Of a stretch of DNA of 64,000 nt, positions 17,372 to 25,658 are shown piece by piece (positions within the stretch are counted from its first letter, which is position 1; every line of letters starts with the position of its first letter). Made by a program: the position numbers and the translations under genes. The notes under the pieces were generated by a model. That model saw only the letters and a list, made by a program, of their open reading frames with translations. It searched no databases and was not told where the DNA came from. The stretch comes from G965197555 sp965197555 (GTDB lineage: Bacteria; Chloroflexota; Dehalococcoidia; Lucifugimonadales; UBA3495), in contig OZ240213.1 in the NCBI GenBank assembly GCA_965197555.1, positions 3,534,001 to 3,598,000 on the forward strand, given 5' to 3'.

Positions 17372-18082
17372 TTAACGGCGTCTCCTACGATACCTGCCAG
17401 GTACTCCCGGATAGGTTCCTTCGCTGAGGACCCACTCTACACGGTGCTTCAGCGCCACTCCTTCTTCCGGCAGCAGCAAATCAAGCAACTCCATGACCAG
17501 ACCCGTCGGCTCATCGATCTGGGACTTGAAATCGGACAGATTAGTCAGCAGCACTTGGGGGATCGCTTCACCGCAGAAGTCCCAGATTACAGTCCTGATT
17601 TTGGTGTCGGCATGGAAAGTCAAGCCGTTGTCGATACCCCAGAGGTTCCCTTCCCCGTCCAACAGGATGTGATTGGCTTTGCGATCGGTGCTATTGGCCA
17701 CCAGATCAAAGCAGGCGATTGTCTTCAACGTGTCGAGGTTCTCGTTGTCGAGATTGTAGTAGTTTTGTCTGGCGTCGTGATCAACATACCGTTGAACCGA
17801 GCCAATCCCGTAAGGTCCATCCCGGATCAAGGTAAAAGGGACGAAATTCCAGCCAAGGACCTGGCTCAGCAAGTAGGCGGCGTATTCCCGTTTATAAAGA
17901 GTGCCCCTTGGAAAATCCCACAAAGGGGCTTCTCCATCCTTGGGCTTATAAATCCCCAAACAGACCTGGCCGTCCAAATTGTACTCGGCCAGAAAAGTGT
18001 AGTTGGAGCCCGCAGCTGTAAGTCGGCAGGAAACGCATTCGCCGTCTCGGAGGATGTCAGTGGTGGATGGGACCTTGTTCAC
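17372..18082 (-). CDS. SCO1664-type phosphatidylinositol-kinase-like protein
   Basis: About 236 residues from a GTG at 18082 (VNKVPSTTDILRDGECV). YKPKDGEAPLWDFPRGTLYKREYAAYLLS holds a kinase-type lysine, and FDLVANSTDRKANHILLDGEGNLWGIDNGLTFH looks like the catalytic D-x-x-x-x-N and ID(N)G loops of PI3/4-kinase-fold proteins. The same family sits next to DUF3090 in Streptomyces (SCO1664/SCO1663), as it does here. The substrate is unknown. The frame is open to 18220, but that part overlaps the upstream gene. Confidence 0.8.
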   Translation of the reverse strand: MNKVPSTTDILRDGECVSCRLTAAGSNYTFLAEYNLDGQVCLGIYKPKDGEAPLWDFPRGTLYKREYAAYLLSQVLGWNFVPFTLIRDGPYGIGSVQRYVDHDARQNYYNLDNENLDTLKTIACFDLVANSTDRKANHILLDGEGNLWGIDNGLTFHADTKIRTVIWDFCGEAIPQVLLTNLSDFKSQIDEPTGLVMELLDLLLPEEGVALKHRVEWVLSEGTYPGVPGRYRRRRR

Positions 18083-18114
18083 CGGGCTGCTCGCATGGGT
18101 TGGACCGTCAAGCG

Positions 18115-18651
18115 TCAGCCTGCCTCGAAAACAGTGTGCCCATTGGAACGAGGGCACACATGGCCATCCGGGTTGATAGGCAGACCACAAAGAAAGCAGC
18201 GGGGCCGCCCGGCGGCACAAATCCGCAGCGCTTCTTCAGCCAGGGCCTCAGCCTGGTCGGTGGTAATCCAAAAACTTACAGAGTCCGTGTCCTCTTGGGT
18301 TTCAGAGGCCTCTTGTTCATAGGCTAGTATGTAAAAGGAGCTGGTGCCCGCGTCGTGGCTAAGCAGCACTTGACCTGCCTTGAAGTCTAATGACGCTTCC
18401 TCTCCAGACCATTCCGGCTCCCGGGACTGACTTTCACGTTGCCGATCTTCAGTGGACAGGGCTTGGACCACGTCTCGGAGGTAAATCCCCAATTGCAAAA
18501 GCTGCTCCTTCTCTAGCCAGACGTAACAGACTGCGGGACCTGCTTCGATGGCTAACTGGAAGGTACGTTGTCCAGGCTCACCGAAGGTCTTGGCCTCGAT
18601 CTGGGAGAGAGAACCGAGAGGATATTTTACCTGGCGTGGCTCCATGGTCAT
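18115..18651 (-). CDS. DUF3090 family protein with C-terminal zinc ribbon
   Basis: About 178 residues from ATG at 18651 (or 18645). FGEPGQRTFQLAIEAG and WLEKEQLLQLGIYL match the DUF3090 core, and CFLCGLPINPDGHVCPRSNGH (about 155-175) is its zinc-binding end. DUF3090 genes are regularly paired with the SCO1664 kinase-like gene and a histidine phosphatase; the phosphatase is missing here. It precedes the kinase gene by 32 bases on the same strand. Function unknown. Confidence 0.85.
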   Translation of the reverse strand: MTMEPRQVKYPLGSLSQIEAKTFGEPGQRTFQLAIEAGPAVCYVWLEKEQLLQLGIYLRDVVQALSTEDRQRESQSREPEWSGEEASLDFKAGQVLLSHDAGTSSFYILAYEQEASETQEDTDSVSFWITTDQAEALAEEALRICAAGRPRCFLCGLPINPDGHVCPRSNGHTVFEAG

Positions 18652-18826
18652 ATGATATTCACTGCAAATGCCGCTGGCAAGGGTAGTACAGCGGTATTTG
18701 GTATACTTCCCCGTGGAGAAATCCATCCTCCCAGCGCAAGCTTGTTAGGTAGATGGAACTTAGGTTAGGATGCGCCGGCTTGCCCGCGGGGAGAAAATCC
18801 GAATCCAAGATCTGAAGGAGATTAAC

Positions 18827-19165
18827 ATGCCAGCGGTAGCGTTTGTAATTCCCATCCCGGCGGGCAACACCGAGGCCTTAAAGGGCGCCTTTGAAGAGAT
18901 GCGCGGGTCCCGAGAAGACCAGTGCGTGGCTAATCGCGGGGTGATGGGTGTCACCAGGGAGTTTGTTAGCCTCCAACACACCCCCCAAGGCGATGTTCTA
19001 GCCGTTTACATTGAAGCAGACGATCCGTCCAAAACGACCGAAAGAATGATGGCGTCAGATTCCGAATACGCACGGTGGATTGCATCGGTCGTCCGACCCT
19101 TGCTGGGCACGGCCGCAGGGGCACCCCGGCCAGACGCCGAAATCGTGGCGGACTGGCGGGCGTAG
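18827..19165 (+). CDS. Hypothetical protein, ferredoxin-like fold suspected
   Basis: 112 residues from ATG at 18827, with GAAGGAG 7 bases upstream. VAFVIPIPAGNTEALKGAFEEM at the start looks like the first strand and helix of small dimeric alpha+beta proteins such as DUF6176 or antibiotic-monooxygenase-like folds. Nothing catalytic can be read. It stands alone, divergent from DUF3090. Confidence 0.55.
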   Translation: MPAVAFVIPIPAGNTEALKGAFEEMRGSREDQCVANRGVMGVTREFVSLQHTPQGDVLAVYIEADDPSKTTERMMASDSEYARWIASVVRPLLGTAAGAPRPDAEIVADWRA

Positions 19166-19283
19166 CACCGGTACAGCGAAGAGCCCACAACACTTTTCCA
19201 CCTAGACTGTTGGTATCCAGACTGGAGAACTAATCTAGGAGGCAAGGCAGGAGCTAGGCTCCATAGGACCGAAGCTTAACTGT

Positions 19284-20807
19284 TCAACCCAAACCCCTGG
19301 ACCGGTATTGGAGTGCTTCCGCCAAGTGGCCCACTCCGATACCGTCGGCTCCGTCTAGGTCGGCGATAGTTCTTGACACCTTGAGAATACGATGAAACGC
19401 CCTAGCGGACAAACCCAACCGTTGGGTGGCGGTTTGCAGTAGGCCTCTGGCGTCGCTGTCCAGGGAACAATACTTCCAGACTTCGGCTGGCCCCATCTCG
19501 GAGTTGCATAGAAAACCCCGTTCCCGGTAACGGTCTTTCTGGATCTCCCTTGACTCCTCGACCCGGTTTCGGGAGGGAGCGGAGTCTTCGGCTGGCTCGT
19601 CGTCAATCAATTTCTCGTATTCGACGGGTGGGACCTCTACGAACACGTCAATTCGGTCTAGCAGCGGCCCGCTGACGCGCTTTTGATAACGGGCGACTGC
19701 GGATGCGGAGCAGGTACATTCGGTCCGAGGATGGCTATAGAAGCCGCAGGGGCAAGGGTTCATCGCTGCGACAAGCATGAAGCTGGCCGGATAGGTTACC
19801 GTACCAGTAACCCGGGTAATCGTGACCACCTTGTCCTCCAGGGGTTGCCGGAGGGACTCCAGTGCCGTATGCGTAAACTCTGGTAGCTCGTCCAGAAACA
19901 GGACGCCTCTGTGGCTTAATGTGATCTCACCGGGCCGAAGCGCGCGGCCTCCGCCGACGAGTCCTGCATTAGAGATTGTGTAGTGGGGCGATCGAAAGGG
20001 TCTCTGGGATATAAGCGGACTGTCACCGGGGAGGAAGCCGCTCACGCTGTATATCTTGGTTACTTCCAATGCTTCCTGCGGCTCCATCCTAGGGAGGATC
20101 GAAGGCAGGCATCGCGCCAGCAAGGTCTTGCCGCTGCCGGGAGGCCCAGTGAATAGCAGGTTGTGAAATCCCGCGGCCGCTACTTCCAGCGCCCGTTTGG
20201 CGTGGTCCTGACCCTTCACGTGGGCCAGGTTCATAACTCCTTCTTCGGCCTGGGCAGGAAAAGAGACTCGCCCGTTGGTGGACAAAGGGGCCATCGGAGA
20301 TTCCCCTCGTAAATGCCCTATTAAAGACGTGAGGTCTGGAGTGGGGAAGACCCGTATTCCTTCCACCAAGGCTGCTTCCTGGGAATCGACGTGAGGCACG
20401 TACACCGTGGAGAACCCTTGGTCGCGGGCCACGGAGACCATGGCCAGGATGCCGGTGGTATGGCGCAAGCTACCGTCTAGGGAAAGCTCGCCAAGAAATA
20501 CAGAGTCCTCCAAGGGGCCCTCAACCTGGCCGGAGCTGAGCAGTATTCCAACAGCGATGGGGAGATCGTAGGCAGGGCCGGCCTTTTTCACGTCGGCGGG
20601 GGCCAGGTTCACCGTAATACGCCGCATGGGAAACTCGCACCCACTGTTACGCAGCGCTGCCCGGACGCGTTCCCGGGCTTCTTGGACTGCAGTGTCCGGT
20701 AGCCCAACGATATTGAAAGCCGGCAGCCCAGGGGAAATGTCCACTTCTACCTGGACGACATACCCGTCCAGCCCTAGAACGGCGCAGGTTTGAGCCTTAG
20801 CCAGCAA
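19284..20807 (-). CDS. YifB/ComM family Mg-chelatase-like AAA+ ATPase
   Basis: 507 residues. The N-terminal ChlI-like domain shows VEVDISPGLPAFNIVGLPDTAVQEARERVRAAL (about 20-52). The Walker A motif GPPGSGKTLLARCLPSILP is near residue 218 and the Walker B LFLDELPEFTH near 297. It ends with the Mg-chelatase C-terminal helices (LDRIDVFVEVPPVEYEKL). ComM/YifB proteins are hexameric helicases that help branch migration during natural transformation. It stands alone on the minus strand. Confidence 0.9.
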   Translation of the reverse strand: MLAKAQTCAVLGLDGYVVQVEVDISPGLPAFNIVGLPDTAVQEARERVRAALRNSGCEFPMRRITVNLAPADVKKAGPAYDLPIAVGILLSSGQVEGPLEDSVFLGELSLDGSLRHTTGILAMVSVARDQGFSTVYVPHVDSQEAALVEGIRVFPTPDLTSLIGHLRGESPMAPLSTNGRVSFPAQAEEGVMNLAHVKGQDHAKRALEVAAAGFHNLLFTGPPGSGKTLLARCLPSILPRMEPQEALEVTKIYSVSGFLPGDSPLISQRPFRSPHYTISNAGLVGGGRALRPGEITLSHRGVLFLDELPEFTHTALESLRQPLEDKVVTITRVTGTVTYPASFMLVAAMNPCPCGFYSHPRTECTCSASAVARYQKRVSGPLLDRIDVFVEVPPVEYEKLIDDEPAEDSAPSRNRVEESREIQKDRYRERGFLCNSEMGPAEVWKYCSLDSDARGLLQTATQRLGLSARAFHRILKVSRTIADLDGADGIGVGHLAEALQYRSRGLG

Positions 20808-20919
20808 TTCCTGTGCTCCTTCCAGCCCAACTGAGCAAGGTACAAAATATGATTCTGTAACGACTAGTCCGCGACAGCGATATAGATTCCTACCGGGCGG
20901 CTGCCGACAATATCAGTGC

Positions 20920-21744
20920 CTACACAGGACCCACTTCTACCTGTAACAAGTCGCGGGCTAGACCAATGGGCCCGCTATAGTGTCTCCCAGCGTCGGTGGA
21001 CAAGGGACTGGGATCGAAATTGAACGGAGTGTCGATGTGGGTCAGAATCAATTCATCAACTTCCGCCAGTGCACTGACGCGGCCCGCATCTGCCCCAGTG
21101 GAGTGCCCGCGATTCACAGCGTCGTCCCGCTCCAAGTCAGTACCGATAGCCTCGTGAATTAGCAAGCGGGCTCCTTGAGCAGCTTCAGCCAGATTTTCGC
21201 TGTAGCGGGTATCACCTGAAAAGACCACCGCCTGGTTGCCAGACTCTATTCGCCAACCCACCGCCCCCGGAATATGGTCCACCGCAAATGAGTAGGCCTG
21301 GGTGGTAGGTCCCAGCTTGACCGCTTGCCCGGTGTCCGTGGGAGCCCACTCGAGTACTTGCCTCCCATCACGATTATAGGCTCCTTGGTCGTTGATCTCG
21401 GGAATATTCAATCTCACGGCCTCACAAAGCCGCTTGACCCCGTTCATTGCTTCCTCGGTAGCATAGACCCGGAGAGGGGATAGTTCTGGGGACATAGAGG
21501 CCCGGCGAAACTGGAGGAATAGCAGACCAGACATGTGGTCGGGGTGATGATGAGTCAATAACAGCCGATCAAAGTCTCCAATGTTCATGCCGAGCGCGGT
21601 CGTCTGACGCAGTACGGAATTTCCGGAGCTAGCATCCAATAGCAACCGGGTACCGTCCGCACAGTCCACCACGATGGCTGTGTGTTCCCGGTGAATACTG
21701 TTGCCTCCCCCGGTGCCCAGGAAGGTCACTTTGACGGTTGCCAT
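20920..21744 (-). CDS. Metallo-beta-lactamase fold hydrolase (RNase Z-like)
   Basis: 274 residues. VTFLGTGGGNSIHREHTAIVVD opens the fold, LLLTHHHPDHMSGLLFLQF (about 60-78) is the dinuclear metal motif, VVFSGDTRYSENL holds the bridging aspartate, and NRGHSTGADAGRVSALAEVDELILTHI carries the later histidines. It resembles the RNase Z / arylsulfatase-type branch. An RNase Z role is not certain because the flexible arm is not obvious. Confidence 0.82.
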   Translation of the reverse strand: MATVKVTFLGTGGGNSIHREHTAIVVDCADGTRLLLDASSGNSVLRQTTALGMNIGDFDRLLLTHHHPDHMSGLLFLQFRRASMSPELSPLRVYATEEAMNGVKRLCEAVRLNIPEINDQGAYNRDGRQVLEWAPTDTGQAVKLGPTTQAYSFAVDHIPGAVGWRIESGNQAVVFSGDTRYSENLAEAAQGARLLIHEAIGTDLERDDAVNRGHSTGADAGRVSALAEVDELILTHIDTPFNFDPSPLSTDAGRHYSGPIGLARDLLQVEVGPV

Positions 21745-21993
21745 TAATAGCGTCCTTTCTCAGATATAGGCCCGTTGGTCTTGAGGAAGAGGCACGAAAA
21801 GCGAATTTGGCAGCGTGGTCGGCCCTGGGGCCAATAACTAGGGGACTCCGAGCTTTGATCACCGGATTCAGGATAGTCCCCATGTGGTCCCCGGTAGACG
21901 TTTGCCATCTTACTTACAGGCCTATTAGTAGTCAACGCCGTGCCGTCAGGTGAGATGTGGATCTGGAGTCGGTCTCGGCGGCCAAAGCCATGG

Positions 21994-22024
21994 AAACGAA
22001 AAAGCGGCCCCGACGAGGCCGCTT
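21994..22024 (-). terminator. Rho-independent terminator of the 40-aa peptide gene
   Basis: An 8-bp GC-rich stem, AAGCGGCC / GGCCGCTT, with a 7-base loop. On the minus strand it is followed by TTTCGTTT, giving a T5 run across the stem foot. It lies 30 bases after the stop of the small gene at 22055-22177, and no other minus-strand gene ends here. Confidence 0.8.
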
Positions 22025-22054
22025 CAGTATAAGCCAGCGGAATAAGCTGGGGAA

Positions 22055-22177
22055 TTAAATGGCGCCGCAGCTCTTGGTCCCTTGGTGTGGTCCCTCGCTA
22101 CTGCCTGCCGATACTGGAATAACTGTTGCCAATACCACCAGCGCCACAAAAACTAGAGGAATCACAATCCTTCTCAT
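22055..22177 (-). CDS. Small secreted peptide, 40 aa (unrecognised)
   Basis: A 40-residue frame: a basic start MRRIVIP, a hydrophobic core of about 15 residues (LVFVALVVLATVIP) and a likely signal-peptidase site after VSA, leaving a mature tail GSSEGPHQGTKSCGAI. Support for a real gene is a TTGACA...TATGAC promoter 20-45 bases upstream, AGGG just before the ATG, and a strong terminator 30 bases after the stop. The tail has one cysteine and no lipobox. I recognise no family. It is divergent from dnaA. Confidence 0.6.
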   Translation of the reverse strand: MRRIVIPLVFVALVVLATVIPVSAGSSEGPHQGTKSCGAI

Positions 22178-22195
22178 TTCAACCCTAATATCTTG

Positions 22196-22223
22196 GTCAT
22201 ACCTTCCGCCAAGCCAATGTCAA
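22196..22223 (-). promoter_or_regulatory. Putative sigma70-type promoter of the 40-aa peptide gene
   Basis: TTGACA (22218-22223), 16-base spacer, TATGAC (22196-22201) on the minus strand. The predicted transcript starts about 10 bases before the AGGG ribosome-binding site. The -35 is perfect, the -10 matches 4 of 6. Confidence 0.5.
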
Positions 22224-22290
22224 TGGGTGCCTGCCGGTGAAACGAATGAAATTGACAAGGAAGGATTTTGCTCGCCAGATACCGAGCCAC

Positions 22291-22409
22291 TCGCCAGGCG
22301 TGGCCAGTCGACAAAATTGGCTCGAAATTCGGTCGATCTCCCATTGACAGAGGGCTGTTAGGCGTGGATTAGAATCCGCCTGTTAAGAATTCGCCAGGCG
22401 TGACTGGCG
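22291..22409. repeat. TCGCCAGGCGTG repeats upstream of dnaA
   Basis: The 12-mer TCGCCAGGCGTG occurs at 22291-22302 and again at 22391-22402, exactly 100 bases apart. The second copy is part of an inverted repeat CGCCAG...CTGGCG (22392-22409), and a partial copy CTCGCCAG lies at 22271. They could be protein-binding sites in the dnaA regulatory/origin region. No canonical DnaA box (TTATCCACA) is seen here. Confidence 0.5.
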
Positions 22410-22459
22410 TGTGACATTTCCCCGGCCTGGCCTCACATACTGGAGGGGTTCTGGGTGGT

Positions 22460-22489
22460 CGGGCGCCCTCCCAGGGATCGGGGCGCCCG
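22460..22489. promoter_or_regulatory. GC-rich hairpin in the dnaA upstream region
   Basis: CGGGCGCCC (22460-22468) and GGGCGCCCG (22481-22489) form a 9-bp stem with a 12-base loop; each arm is itself nearly palindromic. It lies 109 bases ahead of the dnaA start, with no T run on either side, so it is unlikely to be a simple terminator. Confidence 0.45.
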
Positions 22490-22597
22490 GATGGGTGGAG
22501 GGGTAATCTAGTTAGCTCCGCTACTTCCTGTCCGGCCCTGTATTATCGTCCCCTATTTTGGCGTCCCAATTTCGGTATCCCGGAGGATTATCGGGCC

Positions 22598-23980
22598 ATG
22601 GCAGGATTATCTACCAGAGAGGTCTGGAGAGCCGTCCTTGGGCAATTGCAGCTACAGCTTCCTCGGAATATTTTTGAGACCTGGCTTAAGCATACGGAAG
22701 GAATTAGCTCCGACGGCCACACCATGGTGGTTGAAGTGCCCACAACCTTCGTCGTCACGTGGCTTGAACGACGCATGTACCAGTCTATCCAGAAGACTGT
22801 TCAGAGTATTACCCACTCCGCTCTGGACATTCAATTCAGGGTCAGGTCGGACGGAGTCAACCCCCCAGTGGACTCTGTCCCTGGGCTCCAAGACATGGAG
22901 CCGCTCTGGGAATCAAATCCCAACCCCCAACCTGGGACTCCGGACCCTCCCTTGCCACCCCTCAGCCCCAAATATACCTTCGACTCCTTTGTGGTGGGCT
23001 CCTGTAACCGTTTGGCGTATAGCGCGGCCATGGCGGTGGCCGACGCGCCCGGGAAGGCCTACAACCCCTTGTTCCTATATTCAGGTGTTGGGTTAGGTAA
23101 GACCCACCTGCTGCATGCCATCGGGCACCAGTGCGCCTCCCGAGGCTCGTCTGTGCTATACGTGACTTCCGAGCAGTTCACCAATGAATTTATCTCAGCC
23201 ATTCGCAACCGCACTACCGAAGATTTTCGCCGCAGGTATCGCTCAGTGCAATTGCTGTTGATGGACGATGTCCAGTTTCTCAGTGGGAAAGAACAGACCC
23301 ACGAAGGGTTTTTTCACACGTTTAACGATCTACACACCTCCGGTAATCAGGTAGTGATCAGTTCCGACCGTCCTCCAAAGGCGCTGGCGTTGTTAGAGGA
23401 CCGAATGCGCTCCCGTTTCGAATGGGGTCTTACCGCGGTTATTGAGCCGCCTAACCTGGAAACCCGGATGGCTATATTGACTTTCAAGGCCGACCAACTC
23501 GGTATCTCACTACAGGACAACATCATTGAGCTCATCGCGAAACGGATCCAAAAGAACGTTCGCGAGTTGGAGGGCAGCTTAAACCGCATAGTTGCGTACT
23601 CTCAGTTTGCGGAAGTCCCAATCACTCCGGAATACACGTCTCGGATCCTCGACGACCTGAGCTCTGACGCCGCGCGCCACGCCATAGACCCGGAGCGAAT
23701 AATCGAGGAAGTGGCCCGGCATTACCGGCTCTCGGCGGAAGACATCTTGGGCAAAAGACGGACCCAGAAGATCGCCCTGGCTCGCCAGGTGGCCATGTAC
23801 CTCTTGATCTACGAATTGGAACTCTCCCCAACCCAGGTGGGAAGGCTTCTGGGCGGCAGGAACCACGCCACAGTCATTCACGGCGCAGGCAAAATCAACG
23901 GTGAGATCAACGAAGACAGCCAGCTACGTCAGGATGTGCTCCTGATCAAGGAGGCTATCTTTGCGAATGAACGCGGATGA
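22598..23980 (+). CDS. dnaA: Chromosomal replication initiator DnaA
   Basis: 460 residues with all four domains. Domain I starts EVWRAVLGQLQLQLPRNIFETWL, domain II is a short proline-rich linker (about 95-125), and domain III is AAA+ with GVGLGKTHLLHAIGH (about residue 162) and LLLMDDVQFLSGKEQTHEGFFHTFN. Domain IV ends with GRLLGGRNHATVIHGAGKI, the DnaA-box-binding signature (GGRNHATVIH). It binds DnaA boxes and opens the origin. dnaN and other origin neighbours are not adjacent; thiI follows instead. Confidence 0.97.
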   Translation: MAGLSTREVWRAVLGQLQLQLPRNIFETWLKHTEGISSDGHTMVVEVPTTFVVTWLERRMYQSIQKTVQSITHSALDIQFRVRSDGVNPPVDSVPGLQDMEPLWESNPNPQPGTPDPPLPPLSPKYTFDSFVVGSCNRLAYSAAMAVADAPGKAYNPLFLYSGVGLGKTHLLHAIGHQCASRGSSVLYVTSEQFTNEFISAIRNRTTEDFRRRYRSVQLLLMDDVQFLSGKEQTHEGFFHTFNDLHTSGNQVVISSDRPPKALALLEDRMRSRFEWGLTAVIEPPNLETRMAILTFKADQLGISLQDNIIELIAKRIQKNVRELEGSLNRIVAYSQFAEVPITPEYTSRILDDLSSDAARHAIDPERIIEEVARHYRLSAEDILGKRRTQKIALARQVAMYLLIYELELSPTQVGRLLGGRNHATVIHGAGKINGEINEDSQLRQDVLLIKEAIFANERG

Positions 23981-24365
23981 CCGGCGACCCACCCCGATCT
24001 AAGTTAACTCCTACACCAGCAATTTCGGGCGGCCCAAATCGTTTCGCAGTCTGGCCTGGCATGGGGCCGGCTCGAATATCCCGTGGTTCGCGAGATAGAG
24101 GCGGTTTTGTCGTACAATGTCGTGCGTTGTGGTCAACGTAAGACCAAAAAATAGCTATACTCTGGAAATATCCCTATAAGAGGCGGAGCTTGGCCAACCC
24201 TAGCCTGTTCTTCCCTCGGCGATTGCCTCCCAAGAAACACCCCTGTATTCACACTGGCGCCGACGCCCCCCGTTGCAGTTCGACCACTCGGTGGGAGGTG
24301 GGTCCATCTGCAGCCGGCCGTTCCTGGGTACCCGGACTTGGGCCAGCGAGGACATCCAACCGGTT
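23981..24365. other. Intergenic region after dnaA
   Basis: 385 bases between dnaA and thiI. A somewhat AT-rich patch lies at 24140-24180. I see no convincing DnaA box, tRNA or hairpin. The plus-strand frame into thiI is open from 24273, but those residues do not look like THUMP-domain protein. Confidence 0.4.
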
Positions 24366-25550
24366 ATGAAAAACCACGTCATCATCAAGACCCACGAAAT
24401 AGCTCTGAAAGGGAAGAACCGTCCTTGGTTCATGAAGGTACTAACCGACAACCTGCGCCAAGCCACCAAGGACGCAGGGGTCGAGGCTGTCTGGCAAGGG
24501 CACCTTCTAGTTGGACTGACGCTGCGCGACGAGCAGGATTGGTCGGCGGTTAAGGACCGGGTTAAAGATTGTTTTGGCGTGGCTAAATTCTTCAAAGCCG
24601 TACAACTGCCGCAGGACCTGGATAGTGTCAAGAGGGCGCTCCCAGCGTTGCTCGAGAGCAGAAAATTTAGCTCCTTCCGTATTACAGCGAACCGCTCCGA
24701 CAAGCGCTTCCCACTAAAGTCTGAAGAGATCAACCGCGAACTGGGTACCTATGTTAAGGAATTGACCGGCGCTAGGGTCGACTTGACCAACCCCGAGTTA
24801 GAGATCTGCCTGGATATCCTCCCTCGAGGAATTTACGTATATTTCGAAGATGAGGCTGGTCACGGGGGTCTTCCCGTTGGCGTTAGCGGTTCGGTAATGA
24901 CCATGCTCTCTGGAGGCATAGATTCGCCGGTAGCCGCCTGGCACATGATGAAACGGGGCTGCCGTGCCCACCATGTTCATTTCCACAGCTACCCGCTGGT
25001 AGACCGATCGTCCATCGAAAAAGCACAGGACTTGGTGCAGCACCTGGCCCGTTACCAAGATAAGGCCGAGCTATTTTTGGTGCCCCTGAGCGATATTCAA
25101 AAGCAAATAATACTGTCCACCCCTCCCGCTTACAGGGTTATCATGTACCGCAGATTCATGGTGCGGATCACGGAACAACTGGCCCGCCGTCACGGGGCCA
25201 GCGCCATCGTTACGGGAGAGAGCTGTGGACAGGTCAGTTCCCAGACCCTGGACAACATCGCGGTCATTGATCAAGCATCCAGCATGCCCATACTTCGACC
25301 GCTCATCGGGCTCAACAAAGAAGAGATCGTCCAACAAGCTCGCTCTATCGATACCTACCCAATATCAATATTGCCGGACCAAGACTGCTGCTCGTTGTTC
25401 GTACCTCGTCACCCGGAGACCCACGGCGACCTGGAAACAGCGCACCGTTTGGAGGCCGTGGTGTCGGTGGACAGCTTGGTGGCCGATGCAGTTGCTAAAA
25501 CGGAGCTATTGCAATTCGCCTATACCGGCGATTTGGAGAGGGTTCCTTGA
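24366..25550 (+). CDS. thiI: tRNA 4-thiouridine synthase ThiI (no rhodanese domain)
   Basis: Adds sulfur to U8 of tRNA and, in some bacteria, to the ThiS carrier. About 394 residues from ATG at 24366 (MKNHVIIKTHEIALKGKNRPWF), which is the family start. The N-terminal ferredoxin-like and THUMP domains come first, then the PP-loop MLSGGIDSPVAAWHMMKRG (about residues 178-196), then TGESCGQVSSQTLDN and DCCSLFVPRHP. The C-terminal rhodanese domain of the E. coli enzyme is absent, as in Bacillus. Confidence 0.94.
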   Translation: MKNHVIIKTHEIALKGKNRPWFMKVLTDNLRQATKDAGVEAVWQGHLLVGLTLRDEQDWSAVKDRVKDCFGVAKFFKAVQLPQDLDSVKRALPALLESRKFSSFRITANRSDKRFPLKSEEINRELGTYVKELTGARVDLTNPELEICLDILPRGIYVYFEDEAGHGGLPVGVSGSVMTMLSGGIDSPVAAWHMMKRGCRAHHVHFHSYPLVDRSSIEKAQDLVQHLARYQDKAELFLVPLSDIQKQIILSTPPAYRVIMYRRFMVRITEQLARRHGASAIVTGESCGQVSSQTLDNIAVIDQASSMPILRPLIGLNKEEIVQQARSIDTYPISILPDQDCCSLFVPRHPETHGDLETAHRLEAVVSVDSLVADAVAKTELLQFAYTGDLERVP

Positions 25551-25658
25551 GGTTTCGGGCGATAGGCTTGGCCCGACCCCGGGTCGAAGCAGCGGGTCCA
25601 ATGATGCAATCCGCGTCAAACCGGGTAGTCCAGAATAACAGCTAGACGGCCGGTTGTG

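Noticed and set aside
17444..18322. 292-codon plus-strand open frame
   Set aside because: Lies opposite the SCO1664-like and DUF3090 genes, whose motifs (YKPKDG, CGLPINPDGH) show the minus strand is coding.
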